Counted from the stretch's first letter, positions 7,512 to 15,265 are shown. The stretch: DNA of 41,434 nucleotides from Ruminococcaceae bacterium UBA2854 (GCA_002350765.1 DEFK01000030.1:1-41434); one strand, 5' to 3'. Numbers and translations: made by a program. Notes: generated from the letters alone by a model not told the origin.

Positions 7512-8990
7512 TTATAAGATGATGCAAATTAGACCGTTACAGCCGTTGTTTGTAATCTTCTCTATCGTTTCCCCTATTTTCGCTCTCGCGTCGGTAGGCA
7601 TACGGTAGAGTTTATTATGGAGCCCCTCGTTTACCAGCTCGTGGACGCTTTTGCCGAATATGTTTGATTCCCAGATTTTTGCGGGATCCTCCTCGAACTC
7701 CTTGAGCATATATGTAACGAGCTCTCTGCTCTGCTGTTCGCTTCCGACAATCGGGGTTACTTCGGTTTTTGTATTCACCTTCATCATATGGATTGACGGC
7801 GCGGAGGCTTTCAGCTTTATTCCGAATTTACCCGACTGCTTTATAATCTGCGGTTCTTCAAGCGTCAGCTCCTCCATAGTCGGCATAACAATTCCGTAGC
7901 CTGTATCCTGTACCTGCTGATACGCCGCGGCGATTTTATCAAACTCGCGCTGTTTAGCCGAAAGCTCCGTAACGCAATCGAGCAGCGAGCACTCATCATT
8001 TATATCCAAGCCGATCCTGTCGGACAACACGCTGTAGAAATATTTTTTCGGGATAGCGATAGAAACGCTCGCCTCCCCTTTTCCGAGGTTCAAATCCGTA
8101 AGACGCGTATATTCTATATAGTCGCTGTCGGCGATTTCGCTTAACACATCCTGTATCTGGCGTATCTTCTCGATTTTTGAGGCGGAGGTTTTTATCCGCT
8201 CAAATACCGCGGCTTTGGTTTCGTTGTCTGTAGGGAGCTTTACAAGCCATTTAGGGATATCAACCGAAATTTCACGTATCGGGAACTCGAACAAAAGCTG
8301 GGCTAAGATTCGCTTTATCTCGTTTTCGTCAAGCTCCATACAGTTAACGGGTATAACGGGAACCTGGTATTCGGCGGCGAGCTCGTTAGACAAATCAATA
8401 CAGGACTGCGCTCTCGGGTTAACGCAGTTCATAAGCACGATAAACGGTTTATTAATCGACTTCAGCTCCGCTATAACACGCTTTTCCGCTTTTTCGTATT
8501 CGTCGCGCGGTAAATCGGTAATAGAGCCGTCGGTAGTTATAACAAGACCTATAGTGCTATGGTCGCAGATCACCTTTTTTGTACCAAGCTCAGCCGCTTT
8601 TTCAAAGGGGATTTCCTCGTCGAACCACGGCGTTTTCACCATACGCGGAGCTTCCTCCTCTATATAGCCGAGCGCGCTGTCTACAATATAGCCTACGCAG
8701 TCCACCATTCTGACGTTGAGCTTCGCTTTATCCGAGAGGGTTATCTCTACGCTCTGTTCGGGGATAAACTTCGGCTCGGTTGTCATTATCGTCCTGCCCG
8801 CCGAGGACTGGGGCAGCTCGTCAACGGTACGGTTGTATATACCCTCGTCGTTGATGTTGGGCAAAACTATCGTATCCATAAACTGCTTAATGAACGTGCT
8901 TTTTCCCGTACGAACAGGGCCTACGACGCCGATATAAACATCTCCGTTGGTACGTCTTGATATATCCTTATAAACTGATCTTTCTTCCAT
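7512..8990 (-). CDS. spoIVA: Stage IV sporulation protein A, coat basement-layer ATPase
   Basis: SpoIVA is a mother-cell ATPase that polymerises on the outer forespore membrane and forms the basement layer on which the spore coat assembles. The 492-residue protein matches the family's usual length. It has a TRAFAC-type P-loop GPVRTGKST at 24-32, the middle region with VDCVGYIVDSALGY, and the highly conserved C-terminal ending NNGCNGLICIIL that is needed for SpoVM-dependent localisation in Bacillus. The ATG has GGAGGA 4 nt upstream and lies 11 nt after the sipL stop, so both are in one operon. Its presence is good evidence that this organism makes endospores. Confidence 0.97.
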   Translation of the reverse strand: MEERSVYKDISRRTNGDVYIGVVGPVRTGKSTFIKQFMDTIVLPNINDEGIYNRTVDELPQSSAGRTIMTTEPKFIPEQSVEITLSDKAKLNVRMVDCVGYIVDSALGYIEEEAPRMVKTPWFDEEIPFEKAAELGTKKVICDHSTIGLVITTDGSITDLPRDEYEKAEKRVIAELKSINKPFIVLMNCVNPRAQSCIDLSNELAAEYQVPVIPVNCMELDENEIKRILAQLLFEFPIREISVDIPKWLVKLPTDNETKAAVFERIKTSASKIEKIRQIQDVLSEIADSDYIEYTRLTDLNLGKGEASVSIAIPKKYFYSVLSDRIGLDINDECSLLDCVTELSAKQREFDKIAAAYQQVQDTGYGIVMPTMEELTLEEPQIIKQSGKFGIKLKASAPSIHMMKVNTKTEVTPIVGSEQQSRELVTYMLKEFEEDPAKIWESNIFGKSVHELVNEGLHNKLYRMPTDARAKIGETIEKITNNGCNGLICIIL

Positions 8991-9001
8991 AATTTCCTCC
9001 G

Positions 9002-10528
9002 TTATACCATTGGTATTAAAAGCATCTCTGAATTATTAATCTCATCACTGTCGAGCGAGTTTTCTTTCATAATGAGATTCTTTCCCGTGTTAAATCTTTT
9101 AGCTATATCCCACAGGCTTTCGCCGTTTTCGGCGTAGTACAGTACCAGCGCCGAGGAACGCTTATCAATTTTCTTATCCTCGTCGGCTGTTACAGAGGTT
9201 ACGAGGGTTAAGGTATTATTCTTTTCAAGAATTATATCATATACGATTTCGCATCTTAGCTCGACCGTACCATTCTCGGCTATTCTATAGCTGACGCTTA
9301 GGATTTCGGCTGACGCTGAACCCACCGTATTATTGCCCGAAGCGTCGATTTCTTTATCGAACTCGAGCGCACGTTCGATATAGAGCGGTTCATTTTCGCT
9401 GTTATACGCAAGAATACTTACAATGAGCTTGGAGCTCAAAGTAACCTTATTATCGGATATTTCCGCTCCGCTCAGGCTGTACTTAACGTTAAAATCTATT
9501 ATTTCGGCTATATCGCTTTCGGCAACATCAACAGAGCTTTTATACATAAAACTGTCTCGCAGGATGTCGGCGCTTTCGGAAATCTTAACACTTGACTTTT
9601 CAAGCTCGGTCTGGAACTCGGTGCTGTACGCGTCGGTTATCACCGTTACTGTTTCGGAATTATAGCCCGTTACGGTCGCTGATAATCTGCTGTCGATATT
9701 GACAATCGGGTTTTCGGAAAGGATATCGTTTTTCAGCCTGATGTCGTATGATAACAGCGATAGGCTTACGTTGACCTTCGTGTTATCGTTCAGCCCGCCG
9801 CAGTCAACAATTTTTGAGAAAGGTACGGTATAATCGAGATGCTCAATCTTAGTATTATCGGCGTTGCTCTGATACAGCATACGGATATTCAGTTCGCCGT
9901 TGAACATCATTTTATCGGGAAGCGTTTTAAACTCCGTCAGAACCGCGTTAACATCGCTGTCGAGAATTATCTCCACGGGCGGTTTATTAACAACCTGTAT
10001 TTCGTCCCCCGCCGAGAACTGTTCCTGGCATAAGGAAGATAAGGCGCAGAGGGTTATCTCCTCGGTATTGTATTCTAAATTACTTTCCTCATTCGGCGAA
10101 TACAGCTCAACACTTCCCTTGGTATACACCTTGGCGTAGAGCGAAAACGCTCCGTGGACGGTAATCCTGCGCTGAGACAGCGGACGGTAGTTTAGATATT
10201 CGCACTTTACCTCGGTTTCAATCACATAGTTATCGGGAACCTCTTTAACGCTGAACGAGGTATTAAACGGAATAGACTGCTCGCAGGCGCGAATATTGTC
10301 CTTATTATCGGTATAGAGGATATTTACTACTGTAGTTCCGTCTATCTGTAATTGACCTCCGCTAAGATTTCTGTTATAGATTTTCGGGGTAATCTTACAT
10401 CTGAGGATTTTTTCAATATCGGGACAGTAATCGGGTAATGTAAAGTCGATATCCACGGGCTGCTCGCTGACAGAATCAAGCGCTCGGGTTAAAACTCCGA
10501 CAGCGTTCTTTTCTAAAATGTATTCCAT
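9002..10528 (-). CDS. sipL: SPOCS/DUF3794 and LysM protein, SipL homologue (SpoIVA-interacting)
   Basis: The 508-residue protein carries repeated SPOCS (DUF3794) segments, first at about 10-150 with the hallmark VDIDFTLPDYCPDIEKILRC, and later around 165-300 and 320-430, then a C-terminal LysM domain (about 463-508) with YYAENGESLWDIAKRFN. In Clostridioides difficile, SipL of the same architecture binds SpoIVA through its LysM domain and is needed for coat assembly around the forespore. Here the gene lies immediately upstream of spoIVA, 11 nt apart, which strongly supports the same role. The ATG is preceded by AAGGAGA at 9 nt. A sporulation-type promoter candidate lies at 10578-10602. Confidence 0.88.
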   Translation of the reverse strand: MEYILEKNAVGVLTRALDSVSEQPVDIDFTLPDYCPDIEKILRCKITPKIYNRNLSGGQLQIDGTTVVNILYTDNKDNIRACEQSIPFNTSFSVKEVPDNYVIETEVKCEYLNYRPLSQRRITVHGAFSLYAKVYTKGSVELYSPNEESNLEYNTEEITLCALSSLCQEQFSAGDEIQVVNKPPVEIILDSDVNAVLTEFKTLPDKMMFNGELNIRMLYQSNADNTKIEHLDYTVPFSKIVDCGGLNDNTKVNVSLSLLSYDIRLKNDILSENPIVNIDSRLSATVTGYNSETVTVITDAYSTEFQTELEKSSVKISESADILRDSFMYKSSVDVAESDIAEIIDFNVKYSLSGAEISDNKVTLSSKLIVSILAYNSENEPLYIERALEFDKEIDASGNNTVGSASAEILSVSYRIAENGTVELRCEIVYDIILEKNNTLTLVTSVTADEDKKIDKRSSALVLYYAENGESLWDIAKRFNTGKNLIMKENSLDSDEINNSEMLLIPMV

Positions 10529-10577
10529 ATTTTATCTCTCCTTTATAATGCTGTTAGAGTTTATTCAATTACTTTGC

Positions 10578-10602
10578 TATTTATGACAGATTTGTCCTAT
10601 AT
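10578..10602 (-). promoter_or_regulatory. Candidate sigma-E-like promoter of sipL-spoIVA
   Basis: On the minus strand CATAAATA (10578-10585) resembles the sigma-E -10 element CATACAnT, with ATA at 10600-10602, 14 nt upstream, as a weak -35. Spacing to the sipL start is about 50 nt. This is only a pattern match, made plausible by the known mother-cell expression of both genes. The -35 part overlaps the U-tract of the znuB terminator. Confidence 0.3.
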
Positions 10603-10642
10603 AAAAAAACAGCGTAACGTTCAGTACAAACGTTACGCTGTT
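10600..10642 (-). terminator. Rho-independent terminator of znuCB
   Basis: A perfect 14-bp stem: AACAGCGTAACGTT at 10608-10621 with AACGTTACGCTGTT at 10629-10642, 7-nt loop. On the minus strand it is followed by TTTTTATAT. It lies 15 nt beyond the znuB stop codon. Confidence 0.9.
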
Positions 10643-10657
10643 AAAATTATCAGATTA

Positions 10658-11500
10658 TCAGGCAGAATTGCGTTTCGCGATCATTCCTAAGACGCAGAAG
10701 ATAAAGAATACAAATATATCCACCGCTACAATAGCCGCTCCAACAGGAGCCTCAAATATAATAGACAGGAATATTCCCGTAAGCGCGCAAATTACCGATA
10801 CGATCGCGGAGCAAACCGTTACAGACTTAAAGCTTTTAAATACCCGCATAGCGGACAGCGCGGGGAATATTACGAGCGCGGAGATTAAAAGCGAGCCCAC
10901 GAGCTTCATTCCTACTACGATTATAACCGCGATTATAACCGCGATTAAAAGGTTATAGAGCTTAGAGCGCGTACCGACGGCGTCGGCAAAGTTTTCGTCG
11001 AAGGTTACGGCGAAGATTTTATTATAGAAAATTATAAACACCGCTACAACCGCTACGGATAAAGCCGCGCAAACCCAAACCTCAAAGCCCGTTAAGGTTA
11101 TAATCGAGGTTGAGCCAAAAAGGGTTGAGCATACGTCTCCCGAGAGATTGGACGAGGTGGAGAATAAATTCATTATAAGATAGCCTAAAGCGAGCGCTCC
11201 GACGGATATCATCGCTATCGCGGCGTCGCCCTTTATATTCGTATTGCTTCCCGTTCTAAGCAGAAGTACGGCGCAGATTATCGTAATAACAAGCACAAAA
11301 AAGATATTATTCGTAAGATTTATAACGGACGCTATAGCGATAGCTCCGAAAGCTACGTGGGAAAGTCCGTCGCCGATAAAGCTGAAACGCTTTAGCACCA
11401 GCGTTACGCCGAAAAGCGAAGAACATAACGCGATAAGCGCGGCTACGATTACAGCGTACCATACGAACGGGAAGGACAGCATAGTCATTAATTCAGACAT
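10658..11500 (-). CDS. znuB: Zinc/manganese-type ABC transporter permease (ZnuB family)
   Basis: A 280-residue ABC-3 family permease with seven to nine hydrophobic segments. It would form the membrane channel for Zn2+ or Mn2+ uptake. The conserved permease loop is visible as SLFGVTLVLKRFSFIGDGLSHVAFGAIAIA (residues about 27-56), and later GMKLVGSLLISALVIFPALSA, both typical of ZnuB/MntB/TroC proteins. The ATG at 11500 has GGGGGAAG just upstream and overlaps the ATPase gene by 13 nt. The substrate-binding lipoprotein is not in this operon or window. Zinc is favoured by the Zur-like palindrome upstream, but manganese is possible. Confidence 0.88.
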   Translation of the reverse strand: MSELMTMLSFPFVWYAVIVAALIALCSSLFGVTLVLKRFSFIGDGLSHVAFGAIAIASVINLTNNIFFVLVITIICAVLLLRTGSNTNIKGDAAIAMISVGALALGYLIMNLFSTSSNLSGDVCSTLFGSTSIITLTGFEVWVCAALSVAVVAVFIIFYNKIFAVTFDENFADAVGTRSKLYNLLIAVIIAVIIVVGMKLVGSLLISALVIFPALSAMRVFKSFKSVTVCSAIVSVICALTGIFLSIIFEAPVGAAIVAVDIFVFFIFCVLGMIAKRNSA

Positions 11501-12201
11501 TCATCTTCCCCCAATCCAAAGCTTTTAAAAATATCGCTGTTGAGATATTCTTCCTTAGTACCGAAAAATGTATTTCCGCCGATATGGAGAATTTTATCCG
11601 CGTACTTTAACGCCGCTCCGATATCATGGGAAATCATTATAACGGTTATTTTATCGTTCTTATTAATATCCTCAATAAGACGGTATAACTCCTCGGTCAC
11701 TTTCGGATCGAGCCCCGACACAGGCTCATCGAGCAGAAGAATATCGGAAGCCGCGCAGAGCGCTCTCGCGAGCAATACCCGCTGTTGCTGACCGCCCGAA
11801 AGCTCGCGGTAACAGCGCTTTATATAATCATTAAGCCCCATTCTTTCGATATTTTCCATAGCGAGCTTTTTATCATCCTTCGTATAGAAAAGATGCAAGC
11901 CGCCTTTATTCTGGCAACCCGAGAGGACTATCTCCCACACGGACGCGGGAAAATCACGCTGTACCATAGTCTGCTGCGGCAGGTAGCCGATACCGCTCTT
12001 TTTCAGCGAGTCGTCGATTTTAACCTCTCCGTGTACGGGCGGTTGGAGCCCGAGGATAGTTTTCATAAGCGTGGATTTACCCGAGCCGTTCTCGCCTACT
12101 ATACAGAAATAGTCGCCTTTTTCTATTGAGAAATTCAGGTTATGGACGATTTCGTGGCCGTCATATCCTAAACATAGCTTTTTACAGGATAACTGTGACA
12201 T
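11488..12201 (-). CDS. znuC: Zinc/manganese-type ABC transporter ATP-binding protein (ZnuC family)
   Basis: The 237-residue ATPase energises uptake through the adjacent permease. Visible motifs: Walker A GENGSGKST at 36-44, the Q-loop in GYLPQQ (72-77), signature LSGGQQQR at 134-141, Walker B ILLLDEP at 154-160, D-loop SGLD, and the switch histidine in ISHD. The segment QRDFPASVWEIVLSG is typical of the ZnuC/MntA branch. The ATG has AGGAG 6 nt upstream. Transcription starts from a strong promoter (12240-12268) that is flanked and overlapped by two palindromes, so metal-responsive repression is likely. Confidence 0.9.
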   Translation of the reverse strand: MSQLSCKKLCLGYDGHEIVHNLNFSIEKGDYFCIVGENGSGKSTLMKTILGLQPPVHGEVKIDDSLKKSGIGYLPQQTMVQRDFPASVWEIVLSGCQNKGGLHLFYTKDDKKLAMENIERMGLNDYIKRCYRELSGGQQQRVLLARALCAASDILLLDEPVSGLDPKVTEELYRLIEDINKNDKITVIMISHDIGAALKYADKILHIGGNTFFGTKEEYLNSDIFKSFGLGEDECLN

Positions 12202-12216
12202 AGTTTTCTCCTAATC

Positions 12217-12239
12217 AATTTGCGAATTATTCGCAAATT
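12217..12239. promoter_or_regulatory. Zur/Fur-family-like operator at the znuCB transcription start
   Basis: A perfect palindrome with 11-bp arms (AATTTGCGAAT and its complement) around one central base. It contains a 7-1-7 core TGCGAAT-N-ATTCGCA, the architecture of Fur/Zur/PerR sites (B. subtilis Zur box TCGTAAT-N-ATTACGA). It covers the position expected for the transcription start and ends next to the -10 box. Zinc-dependent repression by a Zur protein is an inference; no regulator gene is in the window. Confidence 0.6.
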
Positions 12240-12268
12240 AGTATAGCATATTAAAAACGATTAGTCAA
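12240..12268 (-). promoter_or_regulatory. Promoter of znuCB
   Basis: Minus-strand TTGACT (12263-12268), 17-nt spacer, TATACT (12240-12245). Its -10 abuts the 12217-12239 palindrome and its -35 lies inside the 12254-12282 palindrome, so both palindromes are placed to block RNA polymerase. Confidence 0.75.
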
Positions 12269-12282
12269 TGACTAATCGTTTT
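12254..12282. promoter_or_regulatory. 29-nt palindrome overlapping the znuCB -35 box
   Basis: Perfect 14-1-14 palindrome with arms AAAACGATTAGTCA and TGACTAATCGTTTT. It overlaps the -35 box and differs in sequence from the 12217-12239 site, so it may bind a second regulator. Alternatively it belongs to the repeat element next to it, because heptamer arrays in this window often abut a palindrome. Confidence 0.45.
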
Positions 12283-12397
12283 AGGGGTTAGGGGTTAGGA
12301 TATAGGGGCTAGGGAATGTTCGTTCCTTCTTCTCGACCTTTACTAAATCCTAAACCCTACATCCTAAATCCTAAACCCTACATCCTACATCCTATAT
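12279..12397. repeat. Inverted pair of 7-bp repeat arrays
   Basis: Left array: five units of the form NNNTAGG (12279-12313). Right array: seven units of the form CCTANNN (12349-12397: AAC, ACAT/AAAT-type variants). They face each other across a 35-nt spacer, so the region can fold into an imperfect long hairpin. The array sits just beyond the terminator of the CBM74 gene and just upstream of the znuCB promoter. No coding capacity. Confidence 0.8.
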
Positions 12398-12424
12398 AAA
12401 AACAGGAGAGCCGAAGCTCTCCTG
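12390..12424 (-). terminator. Rho-independent terminator of CBM74 gene 1
   Basis: CAGGAGAGC (12403-12411) and GCTCTCCTG (12416-12424) form a 9-bp stem closed, on the minus strand, by the very stable C(UUCG)G tetraloop, followed by TTTTTATAT. It lies 9 nt after the stop codon. Confidence 0.92.
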
Positions 12425-12432
12425 CGTTTGAA

Positions 12433-14820
12433 TTATTTAGTAACCTTAACCTTTAATTTAAGTTTCTTGCCGTTTACTGTTACGTAAAGAGTTGTGCTGC
12501 CCTTCTTAAGTCCTTTAATCTTGAGCTTGGAAGAAGTTTTCTTGGAAGTGATCTTAGCAATCTTAGTGTTCTTGAATTTAAGATTTACACCTGACGCTTT
12601 ACCTGATACGCTTACCTTAGCTGTCTTACCCTTCTTAACGGTAACGGACTTCTTGGAAAGCTTCGGATTAGAAGCTACGGTAATATTATACTTATAGATA
12701 TAATACTTGGTTGTAACGGTAACAACTGTTGTACCCTTTGTAAGAGCTACTACCTTACCCTTGGAGCTAACCTTAGCGACCTTGGACTTGGAGCTTGTAA
12801 ACTTAGTGCTGCCGCTTACGCTTACGTCGATATCCTCGCCCGCGTCCATCATAAAGTTGGTTTTGATAGTCTTAGGCTTAATAACAGCGGGTTTAGAGGG
12901 AGCCGCTGTAGCGGGCTGAGTAGCGGGAACGGGATCAGTCACTACGGGCTGAGGCTGAGTATATATCGGCTGAGGATCAGTTACTACAGGCTGAGGCTGA
13001 GTATATATCGGCTGAGGATCAGTTACTACAGGCTGAGGCTGAGTGTATATCGGCTGAGGATCAGTTGTAATAACAGGATCAGTCTGAGGCTGAGTCTGGG
13101 GCTGAGGCTGAGTTACAGGATCGGTAACAGGATCAGTCTGAGGCTGTGTAATAGGAGCGGGATCATCTACGTTCGGGTATATAATCTCGGGCATCGGAGT
13201 TGGCGTACCGCCGCCACCGCCGCCTGAAAGCGCTTTACCGATTCTTGCGAGAGGAACTGTAATATGGTCCTCGTCCTCTTTTTCCATTGTAGTTGAGGGA
13301 TCCTTGGAATACGGCTTAGCCGCGTTATCCTGAGTAGAGGGGTCGAACGGTAAGGTATCCATAGCGGATGTACCGTATGTAGAAATCTGCATAATTCCGA
13401 TACCGTTGTTCTCGATATCGTCAGCGGAGATATCGAGGTTTTTAAGAGGAATTGAAATCTCGTAGAACATATCCATAGAAGCCTTATGTCCAGCGCCGTA
13501 GAAATCGACAAGGGAAGCGTCTACAGAGTCGCCCGCGACACGGCCGTTGTTGCCGCCCGCTTTATTGATACCCATAAGAGTACCCGCGAGAGTTTTGCCG
13601 TTACCCCACTTGATGCTGATTCCTGTATTTTTATTAACAAGAACGTCGGGGTTCATCTTACCGTTTTCATCGGCTGTATAGATAAACGGGCCGTTTGAGG
13701 CGTTTGTGGAATACGCTACAACGTGGTCAACGTCAGCGTCGAGAGTGTTGCCTGTATCCCAGAGCGTACCGCCGGCGGTTTCGCCGTGGGTTACGTTGCC
13801 GTTTCCTGTATAGATATATAAGAACGCGGGGATGTTGTTAATCCACTGGTTACCCTGTGTAAGAGGATAGTCCTCACCCGGAGCAACGACATCCTGTACA
13901 TTAGCCATTTCGTACATAATGTAGAGATTGTTGTTATCCCAAGCCGCGTACAGAGCGTAGTTATCAACGGGGATTTCGTGCATAGACCATGGAGCGAATA
14001 CACGGGGATCGTCATTAGCGACACCCTGAGCGATAAGCATAGAGGACTCCCAGTCGGATTTATCGCCGTCAACGGTAATAGTCTTCTGCTTACCGAAGCC
14101 CGCGGTATTTGTACCGTAGTTGCCTTCTACAGCGGGAGATGTTGAACCGTCGTTACCGCTTCCGCCGCCTGTGGAGGGATCTACTTTTACATAAGCGTAG
14201 TGCTCGCGCGCTGTACCGTACTGGTTTACGGCTGTAACAGTAATTACAACGTACTCGCCTACTTTAAGGTCCGCGCCGAGAGTTACCTCGGTTGAGCCTG
14301 TAAAGTCAACCTTAGCGCCGCCGTTAATCTGGTAGTAAGAGGTTTCGGCGTTAGTAGCCGTAACGGTTACTGTAATAGAAGCAGTCTTAAAAGTAGACTT
14401 ATCCTTCTTGGAGGAAGAAACTGTAGGCGGGGTTGTAGGAGGCTCGGTGGGGCCTTCGTGGAAGTCGCTCCACTGACCTGTAGAGTTATCGTAAATCTTG
14501 TCTCCGCCGGGGAAAGGCATATCGTCTGTCTGCACAGAGCCGCCGTTGCCGTTAAAGATAATATTCTCGTAATCGGCGTCGAGAGTATAGCTCCATACAT
14601 CGTCGGAAACGTTAGTCATAGCCTGACCCGGCCACGCGCCGTTCTGGGGATTACCGCTTCCTGTCCACATATAGCAGCTGGGGTTAGACCAACCCGCGCT
14701 GTTTTTAAGGTAGACCTTATCTCCGCTCGCGGCTGAAGCTGACACGCCCGCTACACAAAGGCAGGAGGCTATCATCAGTACAGCCAGGAGCAAAGAAATT
14801 GTTTTTCTCGTTAATTTCAT
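12433..14820 (-). CDS. Secreted non-catalytic starch-binding protein with CBM26-, CBM74- and BIG2-type domains (Sas6-like)
   Basis: A 795-residue exported protein without any catalytic domain. Layout: signal peptide 1-31 (cleavage near ASA-A), CBM26-like module 35-122 with aromatic residues in GWSNPSCYMWTG and AWPGQAM, an Ig/chitobiase-C-like domain 135-213, a CBM74-like module about 233-530 (signature SDWESSMLIAQGVANDDPR, YALYAAWDNNNLYIMYEM), a P/Q/T-rich linker 540-645 with three 14-residue repeats, then two BIG2-like domains 650-795. CBM26 plus CBM74 is the pairing in Ruminococcus bromii Sas6, which grips granular starch. No dockerin, sortase motif or SLH is seen; surface retention may rely on the lysine-rich BIG2 end. 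Start: the ATG at 14820 follows AAAGGAG by 7 nt; an upstream start at 14850 has no such site. Family assignment of CBM74 is from memory of its motifs. Confidence 0.82.
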   Translation of the reverse strand: MKLTRKTISLLLAVLMIASCLCVAGVSASAASGDKVYLKNSAGWSNPSCYMWTGSGNPQNGAWPGQAMTNVSDDVWSYTLDADYENIIFNGNGGSVQTDDMPFPGGDKIYDNSTGQWSDFHEGPTEPPTTPPTVSSSKKDKSTFKTASITVTVTATNAETSYYQINGGAKVDFTGSTEVTLGADLKVGEYVVITVTAVNQYGTAREHYAYVKVDPSTGGGSGNDGSTSPAVEGNYGTNTAGFGKQKTITVDGDKSDWESSMLIAQGVANDDPRVFAPWSMHEIPVDNYALYAAWDNNNLYIMYEMANVQDVVAPGEDYPLTQGNQWINNIPAFLYIYTGNGNVTHGETAGGTLWDTGNTLDADVDHVVAYSTNASNGPFIYTADENGKMNPDVLVNKNTGISIKWGNGKTLAGTLMGINKAGGNNGRVAGDSVDASLVDFYGAGHKASMDMFYEISIPLKNLDISADDIENNGIGIMQISTYGTSAMDTLPFDPSTQDNAAKPYSKDPSTTMEKEDEDHITVPLARIGKALSGGGGGGTPTPMPEIIYPNVDDPAPITQPQTDPVTDPVTQPQPQTQPQTDPVITTDPQPIYTQPQPVVTDPQPIYTQPQPVVTDPQPIYTQPQPVVTDPVPATQPATAAPSKPAVIKPKTIKTNFMMDAGEDIDVSVSGSTKFTSSKSKVAKVSSKGKVVALTKGTTVVTVTTKYYIYKYNITVASNPKLSKKSVTVKKGKTAKVSVSGKASGVNLKFKNTKIAKITSKKTSSKLKIKGLKKGSTTLYVTVNGKKLKLKVKVTK
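12932..13057 (-). repeat. Three 42-bp direct repeats in the linker of CBM74 protein 1
   Basis: Units at 12932-12973, 12974-13015 and 13016-13057 are nearly identical in DNA and encode the 14-residue unit TDPQPIYTQPQPVV. Near-perfect DNA identity suggests recent slippage or recombination, so copy number may vary between strains and change the reach of the linker. Confidence 0.9.
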
Positions 14821-14864
14821 AGTAAAACTCCTTTTTAAAAAAATTACCAATTTTCAACAACTAC

Positions 14865-14893
14865 ATTATACATAATTATCGTGTCAATATCAA
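14865..14893 (-). promoter_or_regulatory. Promoter of CBM74 gene 1
   Basis: Minus strand TTGATA (14888-14893), 17-nt spacer, TATAAT (14865-14870), giving a leader of about 38 nt. It lies just after the spoVM terminator, so the gene is transcribed independently of spoVM. Confidence 0.75.
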
Positions 14894-14940
14894 CAGAAAA
14901 ACGCCGTATAAACAAACTTCGGCGTTTTGCATATACGGCG
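14893..14940 (-). terminator. Terminator of the spoVM operon
   Basis: CGCCGTATA (14902-14910) and TATACGGCG (14932-14940) form a 9-bp stem followed on the minus strand by TTTTTCTG. An alternative stem, AAAACGCCG/CGGCGTTTT (14898-14906 and 14920-14928), uses part of the same bases. Confidence 0.75.
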
Positions 14941-14969
14941 GTTATTTTTTACAAATAAATTCAACAGAT

Positions 14970-15059
14970 TTATTCAATCATAGGCAATTTTTTTATTCCG
15001 AAAATTTTCCGTAAGAAAAAGGATATGAACTTCGGGTTCTCAATAAGTACAACTTTCAT
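14970..15059 (-). CDS. spoVM: Stage V sporulation protein M (very short)
   Basis: A 29-codon gene. SpoVM is a tiny amphipathic helix that recognises the convex forespore membrane and anchors SpoIVA there. The product starts MK, has PKF at 9-11, Arg17, Gly21 and a basic end (IKK), which align position by position with the 26-residue Bacillus subtilis SpoVM (Pro9, Lys10, Phe11, Arg17, Gly21). Pro9 is the residue known to be important for membrane-curvature sensing in B. subtilis. A strong AGGAGG lies 5 nt before the ATG, formed by the last codons of the upstream gene. The three extra C-terminal residues beyond the usual length are unremarkable. spoIVA and sipL lie about 5 kb away on the same strand. 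Confidence 0.85.
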   Translation of the reverse strand: MKVVLIENPKFISFFLRKIFGIKKLPMIE

Positions 15060-15061
15060 AG

Positions 15062-15205
15062 TTACCTCCTGCAAATACTCCACGCTAAAAATACGGTAGC
15101 GATTAAAGAAATAATCAGTACCCATTTACACGGCAGTACGGTAGCCAGCAACAGCCCTAAGCCGAAACTTAATGTCGAGTAAATCTGACCGCGGTAAGTT
15201 TTCAT
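15062..15205 (-). CDS. Small hydrophobic membrane protein upstream of spoVM
   Basis: A 47-codon gene that ends 2 nt before the spoVM start, and whose last two arginine codons form the spoVM ribosome-binding site. The product has two hydrophobic stretches (about 11-24 and 28-43) split by PCKW, a short basic start and a CRR end, so it is probably a small two-pass membrane protein. AAGGGTG lies 6 nt before the ATG. I do not recognise the family. Tight coupling to spoVM suggests expression in the mother cell during sporulation. The upstream 15206-15231 holds a TATACT-like -10 (near 15221-15226) but no clear -35. Confidence 0.65.
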   Translation of the reverse strand: MKTYRGQIYSTLSFGLGLLLATVLPCKWVLIISLIATVFLAWSICRR

Positions 15206-15231
15206 TTAATCACCCTTTAGCAGTATATTGA

Positions 15232-15264
15232 GAATACAAAAATGTGTTACACATTTTTGTATTC
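15232..15264. repeat. 33-nt perfect palindrome
   Basis: Arms of 16 bp (GAATACAAAAATGTGT and its complement) around a single T. It lies between the 388-residue gene and the spoVM unit and directly abuts a heptamer array. It could end transcription of the upstream gene or act as an operator for the small ORF/spoVM promoter. Related GAATACA...TGTATTC palindromes occur at 25696, 25832 and 25874. Confidence 0.7.
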
Positions 15265-15265
15265 A

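Noticed and set aside
12283..12397. Telomere-like repeat (GGGTTAGG / CCCTAAA)
   Set aside because: Only a 7-bp bacterial intergenic array with varied units, one of several of different sequence; not a chromosome end.
12932..13057. CRISPR-like array
   Set aside because: The 42-bp units are contiguous with no spacers and lie in a coding linker.
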